Assembly (NCBI GenBank): GCA_930367215.1
Contig: OV884056.1
Span: 85,943,285-86,007,284, forward strand
Source of the DNA: Pollenia angustigena
Taxonomy: Eukaryota > Arthropoda > Insecta > Diptera > Polleniidae
Direction: 5' to 3'
Length of the DNA: 64,000 bases
The notes under the pieces were generated by a model. It searched no databases, was not told where the DNA came from, and saw only the letters and a program-made list of their open reading frames with translations. The position numbers and the translations under genes are program-made. Positions within the stretch are counted from its first letter, which is position 1; each line of letters begins with the position of its first letter. Of the stretch, positions 1 to 10,125 are shown one piece after another.

Positions 1-24
1 TTCGAAAGTAAACAGAACATTATA

Positions 25-423
25 TCGGGTGATTTTTTAGCTATTATCTTTTTGGCAACACTGGTTTAAACAGCTGACGCACGTTTCGTGTTTTGTTTCA
101 CTGTCAAACATCTTCAGTTTGGTCTATAATTTAACAATGAGTCGTCTTACAAACGAACAACGCTTGCAAATTATTGAATTTTATTATCAAAATGCGTGCT
201 CTGTTAAGAAAGTTCATCGCGCGCTTCTTCCATTTTATGGTCAGTTTAATCGACCCACTGAAGCGGATATTCGGTTCGCATTGGAAGAGATACCGGCCGA
301 AATGTTGGAAAGAGTATGCCAAAATTGGACTAATCGGATCAACCATTTGAGGCGCAGTCACGGTCAACATTTGCATGAAATAATCTTCAAACAGCTTTCC
401 TATAGCTCTTAAAAAATCACCCA
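25..423 (+). mobile_element. mariner-like internal-deletion derivative nested in element A
   Basis: Terminal inverted repeats of about 13 bp (left TCGGGTGATTTTTT, right AAAAAATCACCCA) are flanked by TA on both sides (23-24 and 424-425), the signature of the Tc1/mariner superfamily. Removing it together with one TA restores continuity with the undisturbed copy of the host element near 31915. At 399 bp it is far shorter than a full mariner (about 1.3 kb). It keeps both tips plus an ORF joining the two ends of a transposase. Confidence 0.85.
137..412 (+). CDS. Short mariner transposase derivative: N-terminal HTH joined in frame to C-terminal tail
   Basis: A 91-residue ORF is chosen from the ATG at 137. 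Residues 1 to about 47 look like the N-terminal helix-turn-helix of fly mariner-type transposases (motifs NEQRLQIIEFYYQN, KVHRALLPFYGQF and RPTEADIR). Residues from about 50 on match the extreme C-terminus (EMLERVCQNWTNRI, GQHLHEIIF). The whole catalytic DDD core is absent. The junction falls where both parents have an A-(D/N)-I-R-type motif, which suggests deletion between short similar sequences that kept the frame. Such a protein could bind element ends but could not cut DNA; a repressor role is inference. It lies inside the TA-flanked element at 25-423. It could simply be a relic that has not yet acquired a stop. Confidence 0.6.
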   Translation: MSRLTNEQRLQIIEFYYQNACSVKKVHRALLPFYGQFNRPTEADIRFALEEIPAEMLERVCQNWTNRINHLRRSHGQHLHEIIFKQLSYSS

Positions 424-1223
424 TATAACCTACGGCGCACACACCCAGAAACGATATATATATTTTTTTAGTGTTTGTGTATACGAACACAATCCTTAAT
501 AGCGTTCGTAACTATTTTCAAGAAAGCAACGAGCATTAAAAAGTGTTATTTTTAAAATAAAACAGAACAATTATAGTGATACTGTAGAGATGCATTGTAA
601 TTTAGTGTTCTATAGTGTTTCTTTTTTACATTGTTAAGTAAATGAGGAAACAGAGAATTTTTAGCAACGACAACAGCACGAATACCTTGTGTATGTATTG
701 TGCACATGTTTTGTTTGTGTAAAATTTCTTTGCTGGCTTTTTTTTTATGTATTTATGTATATGTATTTTGAACAAAGGAAAACAAATTTTTGGTTTTTTT
801 ACCAGCAAAAGTAGTGCTAGGCACAACTGAAACGAACGAACATTATTGTGCCGAACCGAACACAACGAAGTTTGTGGCTTCTTAAAAAAACTGAACGCAA
901 TTAAATGTTCTCATCTTTTTGTTGAGTTGGATAAGTACATTATTTTTTTTTTGTGTTCGAAGATCACAAACAAAGAAACGTTTTTTTAATGATTTACTAC
1001 ACAAACACTTTTAGCGTTTGTGTTTCCCACATCTGCCGTACCGAACACTAAGGATCGATATTTACTGCCGTATTCATAAATAGTAAAATGAGTGTGAAAT
1101 GTGTTTTAAGGCAACATTCTCAAAAAAAAAAATTTCCTTAAAATGCTTTAAACTAGTTGAACTTTTATTTTTTTTCATATTTCAATCTATCGTTTTTTAC
1201 GTTGGGTTGTCATAGAAGTCATT

Positions 1224-1350
1224 GGCCCATACTCATAGTCAAAATAAAGTATACTTTAAACTAAAACCGGCTTTAAATGCATGTCAACTCCGTTGTTTTC
1301 AAGTATACTTTAAAAAGGGTCGACTTTATTTTTGACTATGATAATGGGCC
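1224..1350. mobile_element. Short foldback MITE (GGCCCAT ends)
   Basis: Near-perfect inverted repeats (left GGCCCATACTCATAGTCAAA, right the complement, with TTTGACTATGATAATGGGCC) enclose about 127 bp. The trinucleotide ATT directly flanks both ends (1221-1223, 1351-1353). There is no ORF. Family is unknown; a three-base duplication would fit PIF/Harbinger, although ATT is not the usual TWA. Confidence 0.65.
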
Positions 1351-1689
1351 ATTGTTTCTACAACAGAGAAGAAAATAGTTTTTTAACCCATTAAAGACTG
1401 AACCCCGATTTCGTGGTACGATTTTGATGAAATTTCACACATTTGATATTATGGGCATTTATATTGACATTTTTTTTTTTTTATTTTTACCTGTCAAACC
1501 TTGGCCCCTAGACCATCGGTATTTTTCTACCCACTTCGCTCTTAAAGAGTTCTAAAACACAAGATTTTTTGAAAACCAAAAATTTAAAAATTCATTTATT
1601 GCATGCATTGATGTGTGTGTTGTGTGCTTATTTCACTATGTACGTTGAATCTGTCCCAGCGGGAAAAGGAAGAAGTAGGGATGCCTTCT

Positions 1690-2395
1690 AGAGGGCCTTT
1701 GTATTCCTTCTTTTTTGAATAAAACACCAATTATTTAGGAAGTTATTGTCATTTATTTTTATTATGAAAATATTGGTATGGTTCAATCATGTATGGAACA
1801 AAATATCGGCCAAATGGCTGAGGCATAATTGAGGTTCTAAGCCGTTAATGGGCCGAATTATCTCATCCTATAGCTCTTGAATTGTTGCTTGCTTATCGAC
1901 GTACACCTTTTCTGTCAAATAACCCCAAAGAAAGAAGACCAACGGTGTCAAATCAAATTATCTTGGCGGCCAATTGACATCGCCACCACGTGAGATAACA
2001 CGGTCATTGAATTCGTTGCGCACAAGAGCGATTGTTTCGTAAGCTGTGTGGCACCTGTTCCAATTCGGGCCATAAAAAGTTCGTTATCATCTCACGATAG
2101 CGAACACCATTCACAGTAACTGCCGGACCGGCCTCATTTCGGAAAAATACGGCCCGATGATGCCGCCAGCCAATAAGCCACACCAAACAGTCACTCTTGT
2201 GAGCGCATTGGTTTTTCGACAATCACCCTTGGATTATCATTCGCCCAAATGCGGCAACTCTGCTTATTGCCGAATCCACTGAGGTGAAAATGTGCCTCAT
2301 CACTGAATCACGAAGTGCATTTTGATTTGAACGCCCATATTAATAATAAGCCATAATAAGGTGAGGTTCACGTTCAACATTGGCCCTTTACAAGG
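1690..2395 (-). mobile_element. DD41D mariner-type element remnant
   Basis: The sequence aligns by eye with the better preserved element at 59379-60665, same orientation, with several deletions. The minus-strand reading at 2004-2222 keeps AVFFRNEAGPAVTVNGVRYR and MITNFLWPELE, but the segment with the second catalytic Asp is deleted. The right end keeps a GTTCAACATTGGCCC version of the terminal repeat; the left end is badly decayed. It sits inside the piggyBac-like element, so it inserted later. Confidence 0.75.
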
Positions 2396-2589
2396 TTTGG
2401 TCGCTTTATTCCACTCTCATATCTTTTTACACACGTTGTCATTGCTCTCGCTTCTTTTGCAGTTACATAAGAATGGTAACGGGATCAAAAAAAAAAGTTC
2501 TTTTGCTTTTGCTTGTGCGAAAAAACATAACAAAAAATGTTACTCCTTCTCTTCTCTGTTGTCATAGAAGGGAATGTGGAATGTTTTAT

Positions 2590-2935
2590 ATTTTATACGA
2601 AAGAGCCGAGGCCTTCTTACTAATGCTTTGGATGCTGCTTTGGTGTATGCCAGGAATGTACACTGCATGCTAAGAAAACCTGAAGGATCTCCAATCATGA
2701 GTCGATGTTATTTCATGTAAGCGTTGTTGAAGCATTGGTGTAAGAGAAAAAGTTGTCACAAATGCACAAGAAATGGCAAAGCGCATGGAGAGCTTTGACC
2801 ATATGATATGCCATATTATTCAGCTTGGTCGTTTCGGACAATGTGAAGCAAAACTGAGTTTGGTTGTACAAAATGCAAATTTTAGTTACACCCAAAGGCT
2901 TGTTTTGCACATTTTCATGCTGGTGTCCCAAGAAA
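2590..2935 (-). pseudogene. Possible piggyBac transposase remnant
   Basis: The minus-strand frame opening at 2931 reads ...YHMVKALHALCHFLCICDNFF..., which resembles the piggyBac core motif in which a catalytic Asp precedes N-[FY]-F-[TS]. The preceding YHMV fits the common 'GYH' just upstream of it. The frame is short and closes soon after. Support comes mainly from lying inside a TTAA-flanked element. It could equally be chance similarity. Confidence 0.35.
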
Positions 2936-3197
2936 CATTAAAAATATAAAATTATCTCAATAATCGACCACAGTTGTGATATTTATTTCTTTATTTTTTA
3001 CTAATAAATAGTTCATTTTACATAAAACATCGCATTTTTACTTGCCAAAAATTAAAAAAAAACTACGTGTTTTGAACCCTCTGACAGCGAAGAGGGTATT
3101 TAAATACCCATGTCATTGAATCAAACCTGTGGTCAACGTTATTGGCCCAATTTAGCTAATATTTTTTTCTAAAGCAGAGCACACCTAAGGCTATAAG

Positions 3198-4406
3198 CAA
3201 GGACCGGAAAATGTTTTTTTATTTTGTTTCTAAAAAAATATTTATTGTGCAAGTTTAAAAAATTCTACATTTTACAGAAAATAAAAAATTTCTAAAATAG
3301 TTTTGAAAAAAATGCCGTCGAAAAAAAAATAAAATAAAGTTTTTGAAATAAAACGTTTTCTTAAAAACATAAAATAAAGTTTTTAAAATAAAACGTTTTC
3401 TTAAAAACATAAAAAAACACAAACAAAATAATTATATTTAAGCATTGTCATAAAAATTTCATTCTTCAAAACAAATTCAAATCAAATTTATGAAGAGCCT
3501 AGTGTGCCAAACGGATCCGTAACGGATCCGCATCTTCGTATTTTCTATCCGTAACGGAATCCGTTACTGATCCGTTACGGATCCGCAAGCGGGTGAAATT
3601 CCTCTCGAAAAAACGGATTCAAAAACGGATTTTATGTCCGTTTTTTGGATCCGTTACGGACTCGTTACGGACATCATATTAGGATCCGTTGCGGACCCGT
3701 GTATTTTAATAAAACGGAATCCACTGCTTGTTTTTAATAAAAAATATTTAATATTGTGATGAATTTTTTGTTTTAATTTTTTTTTATTATTATTATTAAA
3801 TTCACAGTCATTTGATAGTAAAGTAAAAACAATTCAGTGAGTTCATTTAAAATTAACATATAAAAGTAAAATACATTAAAAACATAAAAAACAATTCATA
3901 GAATATTAAAAAAAGTTTGTTTTTAACTTTTTTACGGATCCGAAACGGGTCAGAAATGGATCAGTCAAATCGCGATTACACTGATTCCGTTTCTAACTTT
4001 TTTACGGATCCGTAACGAGTCAGAAACGGATCCGTAAATTCGTGATTGCACTGATTCCGTTTCTAACTTTTTTACGGATCCGCATCCGTTTTTGTGCACA
4101 TACATACATATTTAATTTTTTAAAAATACATACATAGAAAAAAAAATTCTAAAAAAAAACGTTTTAAAAAATATTTTTCAACAAAAAAAAAAGTTTTTTG
4201 AAACTTTTTATTTGTTTTTTTTTTCCAAAAAAAGTTTTTTCTTTTTTTTGAAACTATAAATTTTGTTTTCAAAAAAAATGTTTCTTTTCTTTTTCGTTTA
4301 AATTTTAAACACAGAAAAACAATATTCTTTTTTTCACACACAAAAATTTTTTATTTAAAAAATAAAATTTAATTTTGTGTTTTCCGTTCGTAATTTCCGG
4401 TCCTTG
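3198..4406. mobile_element. hAT-like element G with 8-bp duplication, nested in piggyBac-like element
   Basis: Perfect 13-bp inverted repeats (CAAGGACCGGAAA and its complement) are flanked by a perfect 8-bp direct repeat GCTATAAG (3190-3197 and 4407-4414), the size made by hAT-type transposases. The interior is mostly A/T runs plus two clusters of ACGGATCCGT-like palindromes (3508-3700 and 3933-4092). No transposase ORF is seen. Confidence 0.88.
3508..4092. repeat. ACGGATCCGT palindrome clusters with 70-bp tandem units
   Basis: The palindrome ACGGATCCGT or close variants recurs many times in two blocks at opposite ends of this stretch. The right block has a 70-bp tandem unit: TTTACGGATC begins at 3931, 4001 and 4071. 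The blocks are roughly inverted relative to each other, and the outer tips (CAAACGG / CCGTTTTTG) are inverted too, so this could be a separate element nested in G. Subterminal repeats of this kind commonly bind transposase, but that is inference. Confidence 0.6.
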
Positions 4407-4895
4407 GCTATAAGTCACCAAGAGGGTTTTCCGATTTTCCACTCTCCCAATTTTCCAGAGCCGTTGTCGTTCACTTTTTCCAAATATTAAAAATTGCTAA
4501 CTTGTAAGCCGCTAACTTACCCAATTAAAAGGGGCAACATTTAATTTCAAAAATTTGTTTAAGTAGTCTTATCCTTTCTTTATCTATCTGTAAAAACCAA
4601 TTTCCGATACCTCTTACCTGAAGTTAGCCAGAATTTTTCTACGAAGGCTCTGTTTTTGGGTATTTAAATACCCATCCGTCCTTAATGGGTTAATCTACTT
4701 TTGTAGAGTTGTTGTTATTCCTACAACGAACAAGTATTAAATCGTTTGTTTTTTACCAACTTTTGTAGTGTTTGCTGTTATTCCTACAATAAACATTTCA
4801 TCATCTTTTTCATTTTTCGACGCCTAACAACTAGTATTAAACTAGTCCGAAACAATACTTGTAACGATTTAAGCTGTAGGGGGTTAAACAAGGCT

Positions 4896-5054
4896 ATGTA
4901 TATTATGGTTGGGTCTTTAGTTTTGATGATAATCGTGGAGTTAGTGATTTATAAATATTTCAGAACTTACCGACAAGCCGTTCGCCTGAAAGTTAACCAA
5001 GATAGAGATTCTTTGCTTTGGACTGCTATAGACTTTAATACAGATTACCAGTGA
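4896..5054 (+). CDS. Candidate small single-pass membrane protein (weak)
   Basis: A 52-codon ORF starts at the ATG at 4896. Residues 2-20 (YIMVGSLVLMIIVELVIYK) form one strongly hydrophobic helix, followed by a basic stretch (FRTYRQAVRLK) and a polar, less repetitive tail ending NTDYQ. Its codon content looks more protein-like than the surrounding low-complexity sequence. An upstream in-frame ATG at 4746 would add an unconvincing leader, and a CTGTAG at 4874-4879 could be a splice acceptor instead. The stop TGA overlaps the ATG of the next ORF by one base. The family is not recognised. It lies just outside the right TTAA of the piggyBac-like element. It may be a fragment of a host or element gene or noncoding. 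Confidence 0.25.
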   Translation: MYIMVGSLVLMIIVELVIYKYFRTYRQAVRLKVNQDRDSLLWTAIDFNTDYQ

Positions 5055-5188
5055 TGGATAAAGTAACCAAACCTAAAAAACTGCCTATGGAAAATGAGCC
5101 AAATTGTATACATAATTCGAAACTTATTCCACCAAAATTGCTAACTAATAATTCCTATTATATCTGCATGGAATATATCGAGCCCTAA
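5054..5188 (+). CDS. Candidate 44-codon ORF overlapping the previous stop (weak)
   Basis: An ATG at 5054 shares its A with the TGA of the 52-codon ORF (TGATG) and opens a 44-codon frame ending TAA at 5186. The product starts MDKVTKPKKLPMENEP, is Lys/Pro/Asn-rich, and has no recognisable domain. The arrangement could mean reinitiation, a one-base frameshift in an older longer exon, or chance. An AATAAA lies at 5211-5216, but it belongs to a repeat that continues to about 5390. Confidence 0.18.
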   Translation: MDKVTKPKKLPMENEPNCIHNSKLIPPKLLTNNSYYICMEYIEP

Positions 5189-5194
5189 CCGCGA

Positions 5195-5392
5195 AAATTC
5201 GTTTTTTTTTTAATAAATGGTAACACTTGCATCATCTCCTAAAATGTGATGGTCACAAAAAGTAACGTTACGATATTAAAGCAAAAACAATTTTATTGTA
5301 AGCGACAAATTTCCTACAAAATTTATATGAAATAAAATAAAAAAGCTCTCTCCTGTAATATTTAGGGGTCGATATGCTTGGTTATCTACCAT
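5195..5392 (-). repeat. Dispersed repeat copy, also at 9057-9400
   Basis: Blocks CACTTGCATCATCTCCTAAA, a gap, CGTTACGAT and ACTCTCCTGTAA-like segments appear here and, in the opposite orientation, at about 9195-9370. The end GATATGCTTGGTTATC resembles the terminus of the hAT-like MITE at 60686-60839. This is probably a longer relative of that MITE. No ORF. Confidence 0.5.
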
Positions 5393-5746
5393 AACTAGAT
5401 AAAATACATCTATTGATATATTGGCATTTCAATTATACCGAAAGTGAACGTCAAATAACTTCAAAGTGAAAGAATAATAACAAGAAAGAATAGTCGGTCA
5501 AGACCGACCAAATGATAACTAACACCACAGTATTAAAAAACAAATTTTTCGAAAGTGTACCCCATTTGTTACCTTTGAGCCAGAACAAAAAAATAAATAA
5601 ATTTTGACAGCCAACATAAACATTTTTTGACAGTTCGGGCTAAAATTCGCCATTGCACAGCTGATGATAACGTCGTAGGCTAATGAGGACACCTAGAATT
5701 CAATTCGCCTTGGTTTGATCTAGCAAATATTATACATACATATGTA

Positions 5747-6899
5747 CCCAGCAAAAACTTACATTGCAAAGTAATGAGTTAAAAGGCTAATATAACGACT
5801 CTTCACTACTTATACATTGGCATTTTAACTCATTATTTTAACACGGTGATGCCATTGGAGGCAAGTACTTACCACCCTCGCTTACAAATAGGGAGTTAAA
5901 TAAGTCATTACCACATTCGCTTACAAATAGGGACTTAAATAAGTTATTACTCCGATGTCACCAAAATTACAACTAACATGTCATGACTTTAAAAAAATTT
6001 TTTTGTATTATTTTTTTTATATTATTTTTTTTTTTCTATTATTTCTTATTTTATTTTACTTTACTTTATGTTTTTTTTTTCTATTTTTTCTTATTTTATT
6101 TTACTTTGTTTTATTTTTTATTTTTTTTTTTCTGTCTCAGGGGGGATTCGATCGCGCAACCTCGGTGCTGATAGACTAGCTCACTACCAGCTAGTCTACC
6201 GGGGCAGTGTAGTTTTTGTATAAAAAAAACGATGTTTTTACTCAATTAAGAGCGTAAATATGAGATTAAATTATTGGAGGCAACTACTTACCACCCTCGC
6301 TTACAAATAGGGAGTTAAATAAGTCATTACCACATTCGCTTACAAATAGGGAGTTAAATAAGTCATTACCACATTCGCTTACAAATAGGGACTTAAATAA
6401 CAATACATACATTGGCATTTTAACTCATTATTTTAACACGGTGATGTCATTGGAGGCAAGTACTTACCACCCTCGCTTACAAATAGGGAGTTAAATAAGT
6501 CATTACCACATTCGCTTACAAATAGGGACTTAAATAAGTTATTACTCTGATGTTACCAAAATTACAACTAACATGTCATGACTATAAAATTTCAGTACAG
6601 CATAATTTTTCATATTCAAATTTATTACAAATTGTTTTTTATTTATAATAAAAAAAAACAAATTGTAAGAACAAATATTTAAAATCAATTTGTATTAGAT
6701 TTGAAAAAACTTCAACCGTAGATGCATTTTATTACGAATGAATTATAAATTTCGTTAATCAACTCATACACAAGTACTTAGGTATCAGATTATATGTCAG
6801 CCATTACCAAACTACTTCTATGTAATGCAGATGGTATGAAGTAGTCATTGAAAAGTAAGTTGTTCAGTAATGGCAAGTCATTACCAAGTTTTTGCTGGG
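5747..6899. mobile_element. TA-flanked TIR element H with 39-bp tandem units
   Basis: Inverted repeats CCCAGCAAAAACTT and AAGTTTTTGCTGGG are flanked by TA on each side (5745-5746, 6900-6901). Inside, TCGCTTACAAATAGGG recurs at 39-bp spacing in three blocks (5878/5917, 6297/6336/6375, 6473/6512). The larger block around it (about 5815-5985 and 6408-6585) is itself duplicated. A tRNA-derived segment lies between the copies. There is no transposase, so it is non-autonomous. Confidence 0.78.
5985..6212 (-). mobile_element. tRNA-derived SINE-like insertion with A-rich tail
   Basis: On the minus strand, a tRNA-like segment (about 6130-6205) carries TAGCTGGTAGTGAG, near an A box, and GCGCGATCGAATCC, near a B box. 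A 10-bp hairpin (TAGACTAGCT / AGCTAGTCTA) lies where a D or anticodon arm would be. It is followed by about 145 bp of almost pure A/T ending near 5985. That is the layout of a tRNA-derived SINE with an A-rich tail. It is not a functional tRNA: the acceptor stem does not pair convincingly. Confidence 0.55.
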
Positions 6900-6901
6900 T
6901 A

Positions 6902-8304
6902 CATATTAAATTAAACAAATATTTGATAAAAAATAGTGTGCACTGCCAAGTACATATTTGTTAAATGTGACCGTTAATCTTTAAATTATTATTATGAAAA
7001 ATAAAGTAAATACATCTTGAATATGACAGTTTGTGTTAACTTTAGTCTTTTCTTTTTTTTTTTGACAATAAAATACTTTTTAAACAATGGGGGAAAATAT
7101 AAATGTATGTATAAAAACTTTTTGTAATAACAAGCTCCTACTAAATGCAATAAAACTATAAATATCTGCAGGACAGCAACAATTAAAGCAAATACTCCAA
7201 GGTCTTATAACATTATATGGGAAAAGAACAAAAAGAAAAAACTCCAAATGAACAACTTTATGCAGCAATTCAATACAATTTGTTTCCTTCACATTCGTAA
7301 AAATACCATTAAATTTACTGCTCGAATATGAACTCTGTGTCTAATACAGCAACGAAAATGAATCTATGTGGTTAAAATTCTTCAAACTAAAATATATTTA
7401 TTATACATTTTTTGTTCTTTAGCCTTTTTTTCTCTCTAAAGTTCAATTCAAATGTGTCAAAACCACACGTTTATAATATTTTTTTTTTTTTTTTTTGTTC
7501 TGTTTTTCTTACCAAATTGTTCATGTAGTAAATATAAAACGATTTTTATCATTAAATTTCATTTTTCATTAAGCAAAAATACCAAAAGTATAGAAATGAA
7601 ATAGAAAAAAATCCAAAAGAATGCAAAAAAAAATTAGTCATAACAAAAATTTAAAAAAAAATATAAGTACATTTTTACTATTCTAAAAAGAACAAAAGCA
7701 ATTGTTCACATGAGGTGATGCGCTTTTTATTTGTCATAAAAAATATATTTGCATATATTTTTAAATCATTAATATTTGAAAAGAAAATACAAGTATGAAC
7801 AATTGTTACTTAAAAAAAAGTAAATTTGGCAAATTATGACTTAACTACGGGTAAACCAAATTGGTTGGCCTTAATATTTAGTAACCAAAAACACAGCAAA
7901 GTTTAACAGCTCCACTAGGAGTTTTTTTTGCCAATCTAGCCGGACATTAGGCAAAAAATTAAATTTCAGAAATGTAAAAATGTACGCAGCTCAACAGACA
8001 ACAAAATTCTACATTGTATAGTAAATTTTCAAGACTTTTGCTTGAGATTTGTGGTTTTGGGACACTGTTAAGGTCAGGAAAGTTTAGTAAATTGCATGCG
8101 TGTTCATTGGCTTTTACGGTTTTGAGAGGTTTACAATATATTTTTTTTGTGGGTAAACGAATAAAGATTTTGCATTGATTTTGAAAACTATAAGGGTAAT
8201 CACGATGGTTATTTTGCAAATTTGCAATTTGTAAATTTGCAGGGCAAATTATGATTGATCGTGAGCATACCACTTTTATATTTTGTGCAAATGTGCTATT
8301 TTTC
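6902..8304. other. No gene seen: A/T-rich noncoding stretch
   Basis: Runs of T and A and short open frames (for example 7080-7292 and 7959-8273 on the minus strand) are present, but none has a recognisable motif or coding-like composition. No inverted repeat longer than about 15 bp was noticed. Confidence 0.6.
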
Positions 8305-8307
8305 TAA

Positions 8308-8813
8308 AGGGCATAATAAACCTAACAAATGGCTTGGCAAACATGTCAAAATTTTACGTTTGTACAAACATTTTGTGTTGTTAATTGGGGTGTTTGCTGT
8401 TTGGACAAACATTTGAAGCAATGTTTGCAGAAATATTAAAAATTTTAATTATTTGGCAGACATGTTGGATATTTGTCAAACTTTTTGTGGCGTCTAATGC
8501 TAAATGTATTTAATTCAATTAATTTTTAATATTAAATTAAATTTTTTTAATTGTAGTATTGCTTGCCACAAAACAGCTCGTTGTTTAAAAACTGTTTACT
8601 TTAAATTTTTTGCCTTTATTTTATAATTTCTTCTTCGTTTTAAGCTAAAAGCAACAAAATTGCCGCAGCACTATTGGCATCTGCATTCATTGAAAACAAA
8701 ACAAAAATGAAAATTCATTTTTGAACGGAGAATATTTGTGTTGTTTATTGGCAAACCCCAAACGGAAACAATGTGTGTGTTTGTCAAGCATTTTGTGTGG
8801 TTTATTATGGCCT
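8308..8813. mobile_element. PIF/Harbinger-like MITE with TAA duplication
   Basis: The ends match in inverted orientation (left AGGGCATAATAAACC, right the complement of AGGCCATAATAAACC, with a shared GCTTG(G/A)CAAACA further in). They are flanked by TAA (8305-8307 and 8814-8816). TWA three-base duplications are typical of PIF/Harbinger. The 506-bp interior has no ORF and several ACAAACATTT-type repeats. Confidence 0.68.
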
Positions 8814-9056
8814 TAAGTTAATGTTTTGTTAGCAACATTCTTCGTTTAAAAAAATATAGGTTAACTTTCTAGTTTTAAGGCAAAATTAGTCTTTACTTTC
8901 CGTTCTGCTACGAATCAGCTGATTTGTTTTTGTTATTAAAAAACCTGTGCCCTTAACAATCAAAGTTATTATTGAAGTAATTACAAGTGCTTACAATATC
9001 CATTTGCACGAGTTTGCCAATTATTGCTTAGACACTGCAAAACTTTACGTTACTCT

Positions 9057-9400
9057 ATATCAGTGATAATCAAGCTCCGAACGCACGCACACAAAGATAT
9101 CAAGTGCTTGTGTGCGGTCGCAAACAGTAACAATCTATATATGTATATAAAATTGTGCTCGATATATAGGAGCCCTAATATCAAAAATTATGTAACCAAC
9201 AAAAATAAAATTTTACAGGAGAGTGTTTTTTTTTTTATTTTATTTTATATAAATTTTTCATGAAATTTGACGGTTACCTCAAAATTTTCTTGCTATAAAA
9301 TCGTAACGGTGCCTTATGTGACCACGACATTTTAGGAGATGATGCAAGTGTTGCCAATAAAGTCATTTATTAAAAAAAACTAAAATTGAAAATGATGTCG
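9057..9400 (+). repeat. Dispersed repeat related to the 60.7 kb hAT-like MITE
   Basis: The left part (CAGTGATAATCAAGCTCCG, then CACGCACACAAAGATAT) matches the left part of the MITE at 60686-60839. The right part (about 9195-9370) matches 5195-5390 inverted. This suggests a longer member of the same family from which the 154-bp version could derive by deletion. The right tip was not located. Confidence 0.55.
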
Positions 9401-9999
9401 GTTACAGGGGCGTGGTACCTCCCATACATTTTTTTGTTTATATAAATTTTTTTTATCAATTATTTTTTGTCGCATTTTACTAATTGCTTCAAACAAATAT
9501 AACATTGCGGCTTCCTTTCACGATTTTCAAAAAAAAAAAAAAACATCAGTTCCCAAGAATTAGAACGTTTTACGCCGCAAAACCTTAATTTTTGGTCAAA
9601 AACTCAAAAGATAAATTCCCGGGAAAATTGAAAACCAAACTTTTTCTAAAATCCAAATATTCGTTTTAAAAATTCAATTTGAATTTCCTCGATTGTGTGT
9701 GGGTGTCACAATTTACTGACCTAAATTTTTAAACTAAACTTTGGCCAACTAAACTAATTTTTAAATGTTAACACAGTTAAATCAACATATGTCGATATAT
9801 GTGATTATTAATGATGTTTTCATTTAACTATGACAGCAGAACTTCTACACCTGAATAAATAAAATAAATTAATATTATTTTGTTTGTAGTTTAAACATGT
9901 GCTGGGGGGTATTTTTTGTATAATTTTTCAAATAAATTTATTTCTGTGTCGAATTCATTGAGGCAGGTCAAAAAGTTAAAGATACAAACAGTTCTTTTA

Positions 10000-10125
10000 G
10001 GGCCATTATTACAACTTGAAGTTAGCTAAAGTAAAGATTAAATTGACAGATAATAATGTGTTATCTGTCAAAAAGCGTCTGTTAACTGTCGGATAACAGC
10101 AAACGCCAAGTTATAACAATGGCCC
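10000..10125. mobile_element. 126-bp MITE with TTA duplication
   Basis: Inverted repeats GGGCCATTATTACAAC and the complement (GTTATAACAATGGCCC) are flanked by TTA (9997-9999, 10126-10128), consistent with PIF/Harbinger. A left-end fragment of the same family (AGGGCCATTATAACAATTTG) occurs alone near 20482. No ORF. Confidence 0.72.

Larger units (their letters stand above)
1..1067. mobile_element. hAT-like non-autonomous element A, copy 1 (left tip outside window)
   Basis: The sequence matches the element at 31890-32406 in the same orientation over most of its length: an AACGATAT block, paired GTTCTATAGTGTTT and ACCGAACA blocks, and a right end near TCGATATTTACTG. The window opens inside its left terminal repeat, so the CAGTG tip seen in the other copy is missing. 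The body is split by a separate TA-flanked element (25-423). No ORF is convincing outside that insertion. The right end is decayed, so the boundary is approximate. Assignment to hAT is inferred from the CAGTGTTCGAAAAT terminus of the second copy. Confidence 0.65.
1387..4689. mobile_element. piggyBac-like element, decayed, with nested insertions
   Basis: Both ends are TTAA (1383-1386 and 4690-4693). They are followed inward by inverted repeats CCCATTAAAGAC on the left and the complement of CCCATTAAGGAC on the right. TTAA duplications with CCC/GGG tips are diagnostic of piggyBac. A motif GTATTTAAATACCC occurs just inside the right end (about 4660) and again near 3100. The element contains a mariner remnant (about 1690-2395), a hAT-like element (3198-4406) and a possible transposase trace (about 2590-2935). 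No intact ORF remains. Confidence 0.8.

Noticed and set aside
2361..2673. Two overlapping + strand ORFs
   Set aside because: They begin in the decayed right end of the mariner remnant and show no motif; composition is noncoding.
3508..4092. ACGGATCCGT palindromes considered as cloning-site artefacts
   Set aside because: They are numerous, diverged and arranged in 70-bp units within a natural element with target duplications.
4120..4341. Lys/Phe-rich minus-strand ORF
   Set aside because: Translation of alternating A and T runs; no coding character.
5955..6179. 74-codon ORF of Phe/Leu/Tyr
   Set aside because: It is the translation of a T-rich tail of the tRNA-derived insertion; low complexity, not a membrane protein.
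5878..6540. 39-bp repeats considered as a CRISPR array
   Set aside because: Units are contiguous tandem repeats without unique spacers, in an insect-type genome, inside a transposon.
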